Assembly (NCBI GenBank): GCA_001599595.1
Contig: BCHH01000001.1
Span: 4,493,068-4,557,067, forward strand
Reading direction: 5' to 3'
Source of the DNA: Beverwykella pulmonaria
Taxonomy: Eukaryota; Ascomycota; Dothideomycetes; Pleosporales; Melanommataceae
Length of the DNA: 64,000 bases
Numbering within the stretch: position 1 is the first letter of the stretch; each line of letters opens with the position of its first letter. The notes under the pieces were generated by a model. The model saw only the letters and a program-made list of their open reading frames with translations, was not told the origin of the DNA and ran no database searches. Shown piece by piece: positions 12,601-23,292 of the stretch. The position numbers and the translations under genes were made by a program.

Positions 12601-13731
12601 AGACAACAATCCTAAAGATAGCTAATACACAGCCTTGCGCCTAAAAGAAATCTTAGGCTTGCTTAAACAGGGTGTATTTAAGCTTACTACACTAAAGGAC
12701 GTTCTAGCTAGTGCACACATCTTTAGCTCACGCTTTGTTAACAAAGTTAAGTTTAAAGGCACTAAGAAAGCCTTTAAGAAGTCTAGACTAGTTGTATAGG
12801 CCTATAATAACCCCTAGAAGAGCACTGTCCTTACACAATTGCCTACAATCCAACATATAAGTTAACGCCTTATCCTCTGTATTGCTGCTATAAAGCATAG
12901 TACCCCTAACCTAGAGGACAGACTGTATGTTAGAGACATATCTTAGGCTTACATACAAGCTGCTACAAACCTTGTTTGAGCAATCTATATTAGACCTCCT
13001 ACTAAGCTAATTAAACACTTAGGACTTAAGAATAGCACTGTCCTAAAAGTTATTAAGCCTCTCTACAGTGTTCTAGAAGCAGGAAACTACTAGTACAAGA
13101 CCTATTATAATTACTACGTCAACTAGCTAAAGATAAACCCTTCTACCTACAACCCCTGCCTTCTGTACACAAACAACAATAGCTCTAGCATTGTTAGCCT
13201 GCAAACAGATAATACNCTGTTTCTTGCTAACAAGACCTTTGCTGNAGCAGAGGAAAAGGAACTTAAGCAAGCAGGATTCTTAGCTAAGGAAAGGGAGAAA
13301 TTAACTGTTAAACAAGCCCTTAAATTTAACAGCTGCAACATACAGATCTCTAACAGTTACAATATACTCCTTACTTAAGAGAATTAGTGCAAGAACCTAA
13401 GTCTTATTAATGCTAAACACCCTGTTTCTACTACTAGCTCTAGAGGCCAAGTACACACTGCTCTAACAACTAAGGAACAGTACGCTACACAATAAGCTAG
13501 AGGAGCCTATATTGCTTCTACTTGCTAACCTAAAGCTTCTTTTAATCTATCCTTTGCTACCTAGGTAACTAGTCCTAAGAAGAGTAATATTATAGCTTTA
13601 AACAAGCACATCTAATAGCAAGTTGACAACCCACACAGAGGCCTTAAGTATCTTAAGTTAGATGTTAATACCCTACGCCTAGTTGCCTTTACAGACGCCT
13701 CCTTTGCAAATAACAAGGACCTCTCCTTATA
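9615..13731 (+). pseudogene. copia gag-protease-integrase-reverse transcriptase, RIP-inactivated
   Basis: This is the copia reading frame between the two gypsy insertions. It has the gag knuckle CFICSKEDCC...KHTDK (about 10579-10625), a protease site IIINTGAS (about 11038-11065, D of DTGA changed to N), and integrase with a Cys/His end near 11450-11580 and the core NVGTETKAVLVKAHNLVGLVERYY (about 11870-11935). An uninterrupted stretch runs over 11912-12130. Reverse transcriptase (about 12590-13400) has LQTDNTLFL where LQTDDT is expected. The start of RNase H (AFTDASFANN) is cut at 13731 by the second gypsy. Unresolved bases are at 12223-12258, 13216 and 13245. Confidence 0.85.
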
Positions 13732-13736
13732 GATTA

Positions 13737-13922
13737 TGTCACGAGCAACCTTCCCCTCCGGGCCATCCTCGGCCAGCCTTCGGCCAGGTCTCGGACCACG
13801 TGATCTCCGGTCATGTGCCGATATGTATATAGATTCCTTCCGAGTCCTGAGTACTCCTCAAGGATTCGTCTTGAATACACACTATACCCATATTTCTATC
13901 TCCTGCTGACAGTCTCCTTACA
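13737..13922 (+). repeat. 5' LTR of gypsy C
   Basis: It is 186 bp long and the partner of 22189-22374. It keeps C/G at the first six differing sites (offset up to 73) and carries T at the last two (offset 78 and beyond). Confidence 0.93.
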
Positions 13923-13974
13923 ATTCAAATCCTTCATACTCCTACTCAGGAAGGCAGTTAATTAAGATTTTGGG

Positions 13975-15650
13975 GAAAAAACTCATCTTTTTTGTTACCT
14001 TACTATTATTAACGTCCACCTATTAAAACAAAACTATAGCAGGGACCCGCAAGACAGCTACAAAGAAAGATAACACTAATAAGGGAAAGCAGCTAATCTA
14101 AAGCCACCCCAACAATATTGCAGAGTCAATCCTGGACTTATTAGAGTCTAACAAACAGCTTAACAACAAAAACAATTACTGTCTTAACAGCAAAGAGACT
14201 AGCATAGAAGAGCTAGATAAAGTCAACAATTTTGTCAAGGACTTAGAGGTAGGGGATTAACAAAACCCCTAACTAGAGCAAACTAACTGTCAGAGCGCTA
14301 CTAGCAAAGGGCTAGGAAACTAACAAGCTACTGCTAGTCTAGATTAGGGCGCCCCTTTGCCACAACACCTACTTCCTAAAAACCCTCTTTAGAGTTTACA
14401 CTAATTAGAAAGACACCTAGCCACAGGGGTTAATAACTTACTACTTAGAGAAGGCCTTACTTATCCCTAACAGGGGCCTATTAACATACTAACGTTAGCC
14501 CTGTCTAATAAAGCCTTTGTGCAATCCCTCCTAGCAGAGTACTTTGCAGCCTAAACTGCAAACGCTCCCCCTAAGCAATTAGAAACACTAAAGAACTAGG
14601 TAGACTTTGCCTCTTAGGCCTTTGGCCTAAAGTTAAGCAGCCTACTAACAGATTACTCCTAGTTAACCTACAATAACACTAGGAAACTAATCTAAGTGCT
14701 AAACAACGTCTAGCCAAAGCCTAAGCTAGGAACAGAGTTTGGCATACTAACGCCACAGTAAGTTAACTAGTAGGCCAAGAATGTTAAAGGAGCCTTCTAG
14801 TACACACAAGTACTAGAAGACTCTGTTACTTATACATATTGGGCAATAGGTACTATACAGTACAGTATCTATTGAGAACTAATCCAACAAAGGATTAATA
14901 ACAGATTAATTACCTCCTAGGCAGACCTACACTCTACTAAGCAGAAGCTTGTCTAGGACCTAGTCCTTACTAAGTTTAAGAACTACTAAAGGTTCTAGAA
15001 CTATAGCTAGTGTAATAATAATACTGTTAACTCTTTTCTTCTTCATCTCTTAAAGAAGGAATTACTCCTGCTGCACAGCTTCTTTAAGCTAGATAATAGT
15101 AGCAACAACAACAAACTAAAGATTGCTTTTGTCTAGGTAAAGATCCTAGAAGCATACTGTAAAGAGTTACAAAGAAATAGCACCTTAGAGAACATGTCAA
15201 TATAGGCAGACTTTAAGAGAGCGCTCTGTAACGCGGAAACAGTAGCCTAACCTGCTACTAGCTAGTCAACGCCCTAGCAAGACAACAGCTAGTCAACACC
15301 CTAGTAAGACAATAGCTAGGGCCTAAGAAACAAACAACAAGCCTCCTTACAGCCCTACTCTAAGGGCTAAGAGAAGAAACAAGACTAGAAACCTGCAAAT
15401 TAGGGTAACTAGTCATACTCTTGCTAATTGTCCCTCTCACAAGCCAATAGCAACCCACCTAATAACTAAAGCTAAGGTAGGAACTGTAACTAGCAAGGCC
15501 ACAACAATAGTTGTAGAAACAACAACTGCAATAGCTACTAGAAGACACACTAGAAAAACAGAAGCTAGGGCAACAACAACAAAAACTGCAAAGACAATGC
15601 AGAAAAAGAGAAGCCCTAGTAGCAAACCTTTCCTATCTGCAGCTAGGGCC
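13975..15650 (+). pseudogene. gag region of gypsy C
   Basis: This is gag by position between the 5' LTR and the pol frame. Its coding character is seen as Lys/Asp/Asn-rich stretches and a strikingly Asn/Gln-rich segment at about 15240-15600. Stops are frequent. I could not confirm a zinc knuckle. Hydrophobic frames on the opposite strand here are shadows of the Asn-rich codons. Confidence 0.6.
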
Positions 15651-15726
15651 TAACTTAAATAGGAAGAATCTGTGTATTGCAATAGACGTGTACCTACAAA
15701 GAGCTAACAGAGCCCTAATAAAGCTC

Positions 15727-18700
15727 TGCGCCCTCTATAACTTAGGTGCAGAAATTAACCTTATTAGCTAATGTAAGGTTAATAACCTTAAACTAGAATA
15801 GGCGCTTTTCTACTAGAAGCCTGTTGCTACTTTCTTAGACAAAAATTACTTAAAACTTAAAAAGCCTTACAACTTAACACTGCAATACCCTAGCAGTTTA
15901 CAAGTTATAAAAACTGTAGGTCCTTAAAGATTCTAGGCAGCTAACTTTAAGGGATACAACCTTGTTTTAGGATACCTATAGCTTTAAGAAGCTAATCCTA
16001 AGATCTGTTTTTTAACAGGTTAAGTAGAATAGTGGAAGGATAAAGCTAAGCAGATTTAGTTAACATCTGTAGATCACCTCCTCCATAACATTACACAAGG
16101 AGAGTGAGCATACGTGCTCTACCTAGGGAAGCTTTTTATTAGTCTAGTAACTAACAGTGTTAAGAACGCTCTTATCTAGGAACTGTGTTAGAAAGGCCTT
16201 AGGCCTAGACTGCCACTTAGTAGACCTGTAGGACCTAGTAGTAATATAGTTTAAGATGCAGAATAGTTCTACTATTAAGGGTTACTCTAGCTAAAAAACA
16301 TAACCCTCAAGATTATTAATCACCTTTAGAAGTGCGTGGAGGACCTCCTGCAACTCTCCTAGCTACTAGAGGCAACAGCATGTTAAGTTGTAGCTAGCAT
16401 GTATAATAAGAACCTAAGGCGGGCAACACTACCTCTAGGCGTGGCCTATATCCTCCCCAGGGACAAGGAGGATGCTCTATATATCTTACCTAAGGATAAT
16501 AAGCTAGACCCTAACAAACTAAGGTTTGTGCTAGAGGAACTTTACTATAGATAGCTTGCTTTTAGTAAGCATTAAACTAAGATCCTACATCCTAATAGGG
16601 AATACAATTACATAATTAAGATAGAGGAGGGGGCAAGGATACCTAATCTTCCTATCTACAATCTCTCTAGCTATAAATTAGATATCCTGCGTAATTACCT
16701 TAACACAGCACAGGAGAAGGGGTAGATCTGCCTAAGCAAGTCTCTAGTTAGTGCTCTAATTCTCTTTATTCCTAAAGCAGACAGGACATTAAGGCTTTGT
16801 GTTAACTATAGAGGGTTAAACAAAGTTACAATTAAAAACAGGTATCCTATCCTACTTGTAAGTAAAATAATAGATTACCTGTTAAAGGCTAGAATCTTTA
16901 CTAAGCTTAATTTGCGCGACGCCTATTACAGGCTCTACATTTAAGGGGGAGATAAATGGAAAACAGCCTTTAAAACACAATACAAATATTTTGAGTATCT
17001 AGTTATGCTGTTTAGGTTAGCAAACGCCCTAGCAATATTCTAATCCTACATCTACAGAGCCTTAGGCGGCCTAGTAGATTGCACCTGCGTAGTGTATCTA
17101 GATAATATCTTAATTTACTCTAAGAATAAGGAGGATTACCTTAGGCACGTTGAAGAGGTCCTTAACTATCTCCTTAAATAGGGGCTGTACTGCAAGGCCA
17201 GCAAGTGCACGTTCTTAACTAAGTTAGTTAAGTACTTGGGGTTTATTATTACACTAGAGGGTGTAGTAATAGACCCTGTGCGGGTACATACAATTAAGGA
17301 GTGGCCTAAACCTAAGAGTTACAAAGATATTTAGGTCTTTCTTAGGTTTACAAACTTCTACTAGAGGTTTATCTTCAACTACTCCTCTATTGTACGCCTG
17401 TTAGTAGACTATATAATAGTTGCCTAAGCCCTGTTGCCTTAAGAGGGCAGGGTAAGGAAACGCAAATCCTAAAAGAAAACCTGTAAGGGTCCTACAAAGT
17501 AGAACTGTAAGTAGTCCTAGCCTAAGGAAGTGCAAGAAGCCTTCTTTATACTTAAAGAAAAGTTCTTGGACGCTCTAGTGCTCCAACACTTTAACCCCTT
17601 AAAGCTAGTAATAGTACTTACAGACACTTTAGAATTTGCTATAGCAGCAATCCTCCTTTAGCCCTAAACATTAGAGCTGGCAACTAATTATTATTAGAAG
17701 CTAGTTGCGTTTTAGAGCTAGAAGCTCTTAGGGCTAGAGCTCTGTTGGCATACGCATGACAAGGAGCTATGTGTAATTGTAGAGGCTTTTAAGGCATAGC
17801 GCTAGTACCTTAAGCACACCCTATTAACAATCTAAGTGCTCTCTAATTACAGTAACTTGCATTACTTTATAACTACAAAGGAGCTCTCCCCTAAGCAAGC
17901 GCATTAGGCAGAAGAGTTAGCCTAATTTAACTTTAAAGTTAAATACAAGCTAGAATTAGAAAATCTAGCTAATAGGCCCTTGCAAAGACCTAACTATACA
18001 AAGGGCTTTGCACTAGGAGAGGGGCAAGTATGTTGTAATGCAATGCTTCCTACTCTCCAACAAAAGCTTTAAATCTAGATGCTCTAGACGTCTAGGGCTT
18101 TAAGTGCTAGCTAGGCAGTACAGGGACTAGACCTCCCTAAGGAGGGGCTAGTAGCGCCCTATTAGCCTCCTAAAAAGGTTAATACTCCTAGAAAGGAATT
18201 CCCTAACATGTGTTTAGCTAACTGTAATGCGTTACTCTCTAAATTAACAGCCCTACCCACAGGCTAGGAGTGCTAGTGTTAATTTAATAATTTTAAAGCT
18301 AGGCATGAGAACTTTAACGTTACTAAGGGTCTCCTTTGGGCCCTTAACAGACAAGTTTTGTTGCTAAACATTCTTGTAATAGAAGCTACACAAGACAAAA
18401 CTACTTACACACTAGAGATTCTAGACTGCCTCCTAGATTACATTAGGCAGGTTTAGGAACAAGATTTAGCCTATCTTACTTATAAGTTGCTAACGTGTTG
18501 GGAAGCAGGCGGGGCAAAGAAGGGCAGTCTATTTTAGGAAGTTAACCCTAATAGTGTCCTCTACAGGAATAGGAAAGTGTAGATTCCCAAAGATTCTGCT
18601 CTGCAGGAAAACATCTTAATAAAGAACTATAATAACCTAATAGGGGGCTATTATAGTATTAAGAAAACTGCGGACTTGCTAAGGCGCAAGTACTATTAGC

Positions 18701-20190
18701 TATACCTTAAGAGGGATGTAACAAGATATATTAGCTAGTGCCCTTCTTGTTAGCTAAACAAGATTAGGTGGCACAAACCCTAGGGGCTGCTTAAGTTACT
18801 CCTACTACTAAGTACGCTGTAGCATTACTACTCTTTGGACTTTATAACAGATCTCCTAAAGTCTAAAGATAAGAAGGGGAACAAATACAACGCAATTCTA
18901 GTCCTAGTTAATAGATTTACAAAGTATGTCTGCTATCTCCCTATTACTAAGACAGTAACAGCCTAGAGGGTAGCTAATCTGTTAATAAAACAGTGCTTCC
19001 TTGCCTACAGCCTGCTAGATACGCTTCTGTTGGACTGTAGATCTATGTTCACTAGCTAGTTCTAGTTAGATATCTGTTACTATCTTAAGATAGACTACTA
19101 GCTTAGTACAGCTTTCCACCCCTAGACTAACAGGCAAACAGAGCGCTAGAATTAGGAGTTAGAGACGTACCTGCGCATGTACATAAATTACAAGCAGGAC
19201 AATTAGGGAGAGTTATTACTATACGCAGAGTATGCGTATAACTCTAAAACCTATGCATCTTATAAACACTGTCCTATATAAGTTGCCTTTAGGATAGACC
19301 CTAAGGGATTTAATAGAATACCTAATAAACACTAGCTCTGTAGGCTACTGCAGGTCTAGGACAAGGAAGCTAAGACACTAGAATTGCAACAGCAGGTTGC
19401 TAGTTATCTTAAGCAATAGAACAAGATGTGGGAGGCTGCTAAATACAGCCTTAAACACGCCTAGCGTAGTTAAGCAAAATAGTATAACACTAGGTGCGCT
19501 AACAGGTTCTTTGCTAAAGGAGAGCAGGTTATCCTACAAGCAAAAAACATTACAACTATGCGTCCTTTAAAGAAGTTTAATGCCTAGTTCCTAGGGCCTT
19601 TTACAATTACTAAACGCATTAGACGCTTAGCGTACTAACTAGATCTCCCTCTATTAATAGAGTGTGTACATCTAGTGTTCAACGTATCCCTCCTTAAACC
19701 TTAGGTCGCACCCTTAGAGTTAAAGGGGTTTCAACTAGGACCTGTACAGATTCTAGAAGAAGCTCTTTCTGCAGACAGATATAAGGTTAAAGGGATACTT
19801 GGACACTGCAATATAGTCTCTTAAGGAAGAGAGTACTTAGTAAAATAGCTTGGGTGGTCTAATAAGGACAACACCTAGGAACCCACAGACTATCTTAACA
19901 GATGCAACAAGTTGCTTGAGGATTACCTCTGTACCCCACAAGATGTGTCTTAGGGCACAGGTAGGAATAGGCAGGGCTAACAATAGACTGTTAAGGCTTA
20001 TACCACCTCACACACTAGATCTAAGGATCTACTAAAACAACGCTGTGGGCGACTAAGAAAAGCCTAACTAAGGTTAGAAGCAATAGCAATTTAAGGAACA
20101 AAAAGGCTAAGGCCTAAGGCTTGCAGCATTACATATCCTAGACTAAATTAGCTAGATTACATGTCACTAATAATTACACATAAATACTAA
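15727..20190 (+). pseudogene. pol of gypsy C with chromodomain, one frame broken only by stop codons
   Basis: One reading frame stays in phase for nearly 1,500 codons. It has a protease-like NLGAEINLI (about 15745), reverse transcriptase LRLCVNYRGLNKVTIKNRYPI (about 16790) and VVYLDNILIYSKN (about 17090), RNase H (about 17600-17990), integrase HHCC ending in CPSC (about 18740), the core DFITDLLKSKDKKGNKYN (about 18835) and a chromodomain EYLVK*LGWSN...T*EPTDY (about 19830-19930). The stops are nearly all where CAG or TGG is expected from family motifs, for example the two chromodomain tryptophans. That means C-to-T and G-to-A mutation without indels. Confidence 0.88.
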
Positions 20191-20579
20191 ATAATATGAA
20201 ATTTAGAACCCTACTATTAGTCTGCCTAAGGGCTAGCTGTTGCCCGCAAGCACCCCAACAGCCTTTATAGCTAGTTAAAGGAAAGGAATATTCTACATTA
20301 CTAAGAGCAGGGGCTTAACTTATAACCTTGACTAGTGCCTTGTGAGCGACGCGGAGTTATAGGAGTCCTAACCTTATTGCTATTAGGAATATTAGTCCTG
20401 TAGTAGTACCAACACTTCTTGCAATTAGTAGCTCTACCTTCTAGAGTAGCAAAGTAGCGCTCCTAGTACTTATCACAGACAACATTGCTAGGCTTCTTCT
20501 CACCCACACTACTAATACTAGCCTAGGGGAATTAGAACCTTGCAGCAGGAGAAGGGGTAGGAGAACTATTACCTTGTAC

Positions 20580-21360
20580 CTGTCTATGTTGTGCTTATAA
20601 GAAGCTTGACGCTGTTTCCAATACTCTACCTTATCTAGGCTACTCACCTTAATCTTACGCTTAAGATTGTTGCTGTAGGCGGTAAAGGCGTCGTGAAGGT
20701 GCCTTGCGTACTTATAGCAGTTACGCCAATACTTAAGAACAGTCTTGTCTGCAATAAGCTGCTTAGGATTAGTCTTAGGGGCAGCAAGCAAGGCTTTAGC
20801 AGTCTTGTTAAGGGCGCGTTTAATTAGGAAGTCAAGGATGTTCACAGCACGCTAAAAGACAGGTTTAATCTAAGCGTGGGTTAGTAAAAACCCCAACAGC
20901 AGGCTAATAAAGGACCTACCTGCACGCAGCCGCCCTTCTTGTTACCCTAGCAGCTATTGCAAACGCTAAAAGGGGTCTTCTAGCTGTAGTATTCGCCATA
21001 GCGCATAACAGCTGCTATGCTCTCTGCACTACCTGTGGGTTCCTTTATAGACAATGTAGTAAAGGAAACAATACAGGCCTTATACTAGAACCAAGTTAGG
21101 CTAGGCTGCAACTGCATGTTTAGCAGCAGCTAATAAACATAATTAGGAAGGATAGAGTTAGAGACTACATAAGGAGCGCGCATAATAGGCGAGGAGGAGA
21201 GGGAGTTGTTGAGGTAATAGAGTTCAAGGGCAAAAGGACGCTCTCTTATATCTACCTAACAAGCTCTTACTCTTTTACCTGTAACTGTGCTGGCGCAGAG
21301 CCGCCTTCTTACTGCTTATAAGGAGAAAGTCCTTAGGTATTAGGTTAGTAAGGAAACATG
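20580..21360 (-). pseudogene. antisense accessory gene of gypsy C (CxxC...KK..C protein) with an intron, RIP-broken
   Basis: It is opposite to pol and between pol and the 3' LTR, as in gypsy B. Exon A (21360 down to 20920) contains MRYGEYYS*KTPFSVCNSC and then GNKKGGCVQ. A 68-nt intron (20852-20919) has donor GTAGGT, branch TACTAAC and acceptor TTTTAG. Exon B (20851 down to about 20580) continues in phase as an uninterrupted helical, Lys-rich stretch (NILDFLIKRALNKTAK...). Below 20580 another frame (SPTPSPAARF, then TNCKKCWYYY near 20420) may extend it after a frame change. A frame with similar stop density also reaches upstream to about 22076 and may be its N-terminus. The function is unknown. 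Confidence 0.6.
20852..20919 (-). other. predicted spliceosomal intron in the antisense gene of gypsy C
   Basis: On the minus strand the sequence reads CAG^GTAGGT ... TTTTTACTAACCC ... TCTTTTAG^CGT. It is 68 nt long, of the same size and signals as introns of the host genes in this window. Removing it joins the cysteine-bearing exon to the open helical exon in phase. Confidence 0.6.
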
Positions 21361-22188
21361 CGTATGCTTCACAAGCATTACTCAACTAACATATACTAAA
21401 TCTAGGGCTTAATCTAATAAAGGAACAGAGGTTCCCCTTGAGCTATTAGGTACACAGAGTGTGTCCTATACTAGGCAATAATATAGCTAAGGTGTCAAAA
21501 CTACGTGGATTAGCCAAGATTGTTGTCCTAGAAACAGAAGTCTATAAATAACATATCTTGACCCAAAAATAGTTAAAAACAGCGACCCTACAGAGCCCGC
21601 GAGCACTAAGGGGGACAACTGCTAAATGCAACACCTACCTGTAACTTATACAGCGCCTGTTGAGTTACAGTTACCTAATTGTAAGGTTACTGTTAACAAC
21701 ATAATCTATTGGGTACGCAGAGCTGTGGCACTGCACAATCTACCTCTGGGCAATTCTCTAAGGAGTATCCTACTTAGTACACAGTTAGGGACGCCCTAAG
21801 GGACCTCCATACACTAACTAATGTCACCCTAGCTAGGATTTGTAGAGAATACGTTTACAGCAGGGCACTTACAGCGAATTGCCAGTCCACGCGCTATCTT
21901 ATAAAGCAGATGGACCAGTTAAGGTTGTAACCTGTAGTTCGCTTGTAATAGACATTAAGCAAGAAGGTGTTAGGATAAAAGATCCCTGCAGCCCTATTGC
22001 CAGGCGCTTTAGGTGTATTTCTCCTAACACAATTTTTCCTAAAAGGGTTTTTCAGAGTTTAATCCACCCAAAGCATGGATAGGAAATGGCCAACGCTTGT
22101 CTAGCGTGGCACTAAGGAAGTCTAGAAGGTTCCCTAAATCTTTTCTGTATTAGAGGATCAGGACAACCCTCAAGAAAGAGGGGGGCTC

Positions 22189-22374
22189 TATCACAAGCAA
22201 CCTTCCCCTCCAGGCCATCCTCAGCCAGCCTTCAGCCAGGTCTCGGACCACGTGATCTCCAGTCACGTGCCGATATGTATATAGATTCCTTCCGAGTCCT
22301 GAGTACTCCTCAAGGATTCGTCTTGAATACACACTATACCCATATTTCTATCTCCTGCCGACAGTCTCCTTACA
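22189..22374 (+). repeat. 3' LTR of gypsy C
   Basis: It is 186 bp long and the partner of 13737-13922; its first base pair is TA instead of TG because of a G-to-A change. A polypurine tract AAGAAAGAGGGGGG precedes it. Confidence 0.93.
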
Positions 22375-22379
22375 GATTA

Positions 22380-22764
22380 GCTATGTTATCACACTTGCAG
22401 ACGCCATAGGCAGGGCTAATATTATCTACTAGTCCTCTACCAAATGCAAGAGAGTTACTAGGAGTGTCCTAGCTTTAGAACTCTACGCAATAGGCTATAG
22501 CTTTAACGTTGTAGCAGTACTCAAATCTACAGCAGACTGCATCTTGTAGATTTAGCTACCCCTTGTTTTGTGTACTAATTCTAGATCACTCTATAACTGC
22601 TTAGTTAAGTTAGGCACTACTACTAAGAAGCGCCTTATAATCAACGTTATGTGCTTGCAGCAATTATATAAGCGTAGGGAAATCGCAGAGGTCAAATGGG
22701 TGGATGGAGACAGCAACCCTGCTGATTCTATGACAAAGAGCAAGGCATTATCCGCGCTAGGTTA
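22380..22764 (+). pseudogene. copia RNase H, C-terminal part
   Basis: This continues the copia frame after the second gypsy: ISYVITLADAIGRANIIY*SS, then CKRVTRSVLALELYAIGYSFN, and the usual copia ending CTNSRSLYNCLVKLGTTTKKR ... EVKWVDGDSNPADSMTK. The last ~65 codons are uninterrupted and end in TAA near 22764. It is the part missing at 13731 and confirms the nesting. Confidence 0.85.
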
Positions 22765-22945
22765 ACTAATCAATACAAATCACGTGGAAGTCAAGACTAT
22801 AGGATAGGTAGAACGCGGAGCAGGAGTTACAGAATAAGTAGGGGTTACAGATAGGGGAAACGTGTTGGAGATTGTTTACAAAGGTTCTAAGTTTTAGTTT
22901 CTAGATAATCATTTCAGTTGATCTGGCGATCTAGAGAGTTGCTAG

Positions 22946-23189
22946 TGTTGGTATCACATAATTTCTCAGCGTTGATATCACGTGATTTCCCCGCTCTAGC
23001 GGCAGTCACATGATCAGCTTTCTGAGTCAAGGATCCTCAAGGATCCTCGTATCTTAGAACCTTAAGAATATCATCACCACACAAGCAGGACACTAATACT
23101 ACGGTATTGGAGCCCACTGCTACGTGGTAATACATTCAACCAGTCGATTACCTCTACTGTGACCGTGAATAACCTCGGGGTTACCGACA
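22946..23189 (+). repeat. 3' LTR of the copia element
   Basis: It is 244 bp long and the partner of 1192-1435. It is mutated at two sites near its start and unmutated at the remaining eleven differing sites. Confidence 0.93.
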
Positions 23190-23292
23190 CTAAACGATAC
23201 CTAGATATCAAATCATTCTCATAATTCTTAACCTATAAATTTTCTCCACAAAGCCGAACTTCGAGCTTGATAACCCCCCGGCAGACATTGCT

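Larger units (their letters stand above)
13737..22374 (+). mobile_element. Ty3/gypsy chromovirus on the plus strand (gypsy C), RIP-degraded
   Basis: Two 186-bp LTRs (13737-13922, 22189-22374) are flanked by gatta (13732-13736, 22375-22379). A purine tract (22172-22185) lies just before the 3' LTR. Internally there are gag, then a pol read in one frame from about 15730 to 20190 with reverse transcriptase, RNase H, HHCC integrase and a C-terminal chromodomain, which places it in the chromovirus group. The LTRs differ by 8 transitions (by eye). It is inserted in the copia RNase H. About 2 kb lie between pol and the 3' LTR, holding a gene on the opposite strand. Confidence 0.93.
1192..23189 (+). 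mobile_element. Ty1/copia LTR retrotransposon, RIP-degraded, carrying two nested gypsy insertions
   Basis: Two 244-bp LTRs (1192-1435, 22946-23189) begin TGTTGG and end in ACA, and are flanked by the target duplication ctaaa (1187-1191, 23190-23194). Between them, in order, are gag, protease, integrase, reverse transcriptase and RNase H of Ty1/copia type, split by a gypsy at 1917-9609 and another at 13737-22374. Subtracting the insertions and their duplications leaves about 5,657 bp, a normal copia size. The LTRs differ at 13 sites (my count by eye), all transitions. Coding frames hold many TAG/TAA stops, so the element is inactive. It ends about 100 bp beyond the stop codon of the neighbouring amino-acid transporter gene. 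Confidence 0.93.

Noticed and set aside
15437..15625. Strongly hydrophobic minus-strand frame of 62 codons, membrane-protein-like
   Set aside because: It is the reverse reading of Asn-rich (AAC) gag codons, which become Val/Leu codons; an artefact of composition.
20441..20845. Stand-alone host gene of 134 residues
   Set aside because: It lacks an ATG of its own at the start (GTG), lies inside gypsy C, and fits as exon B of the element's antisense gene.
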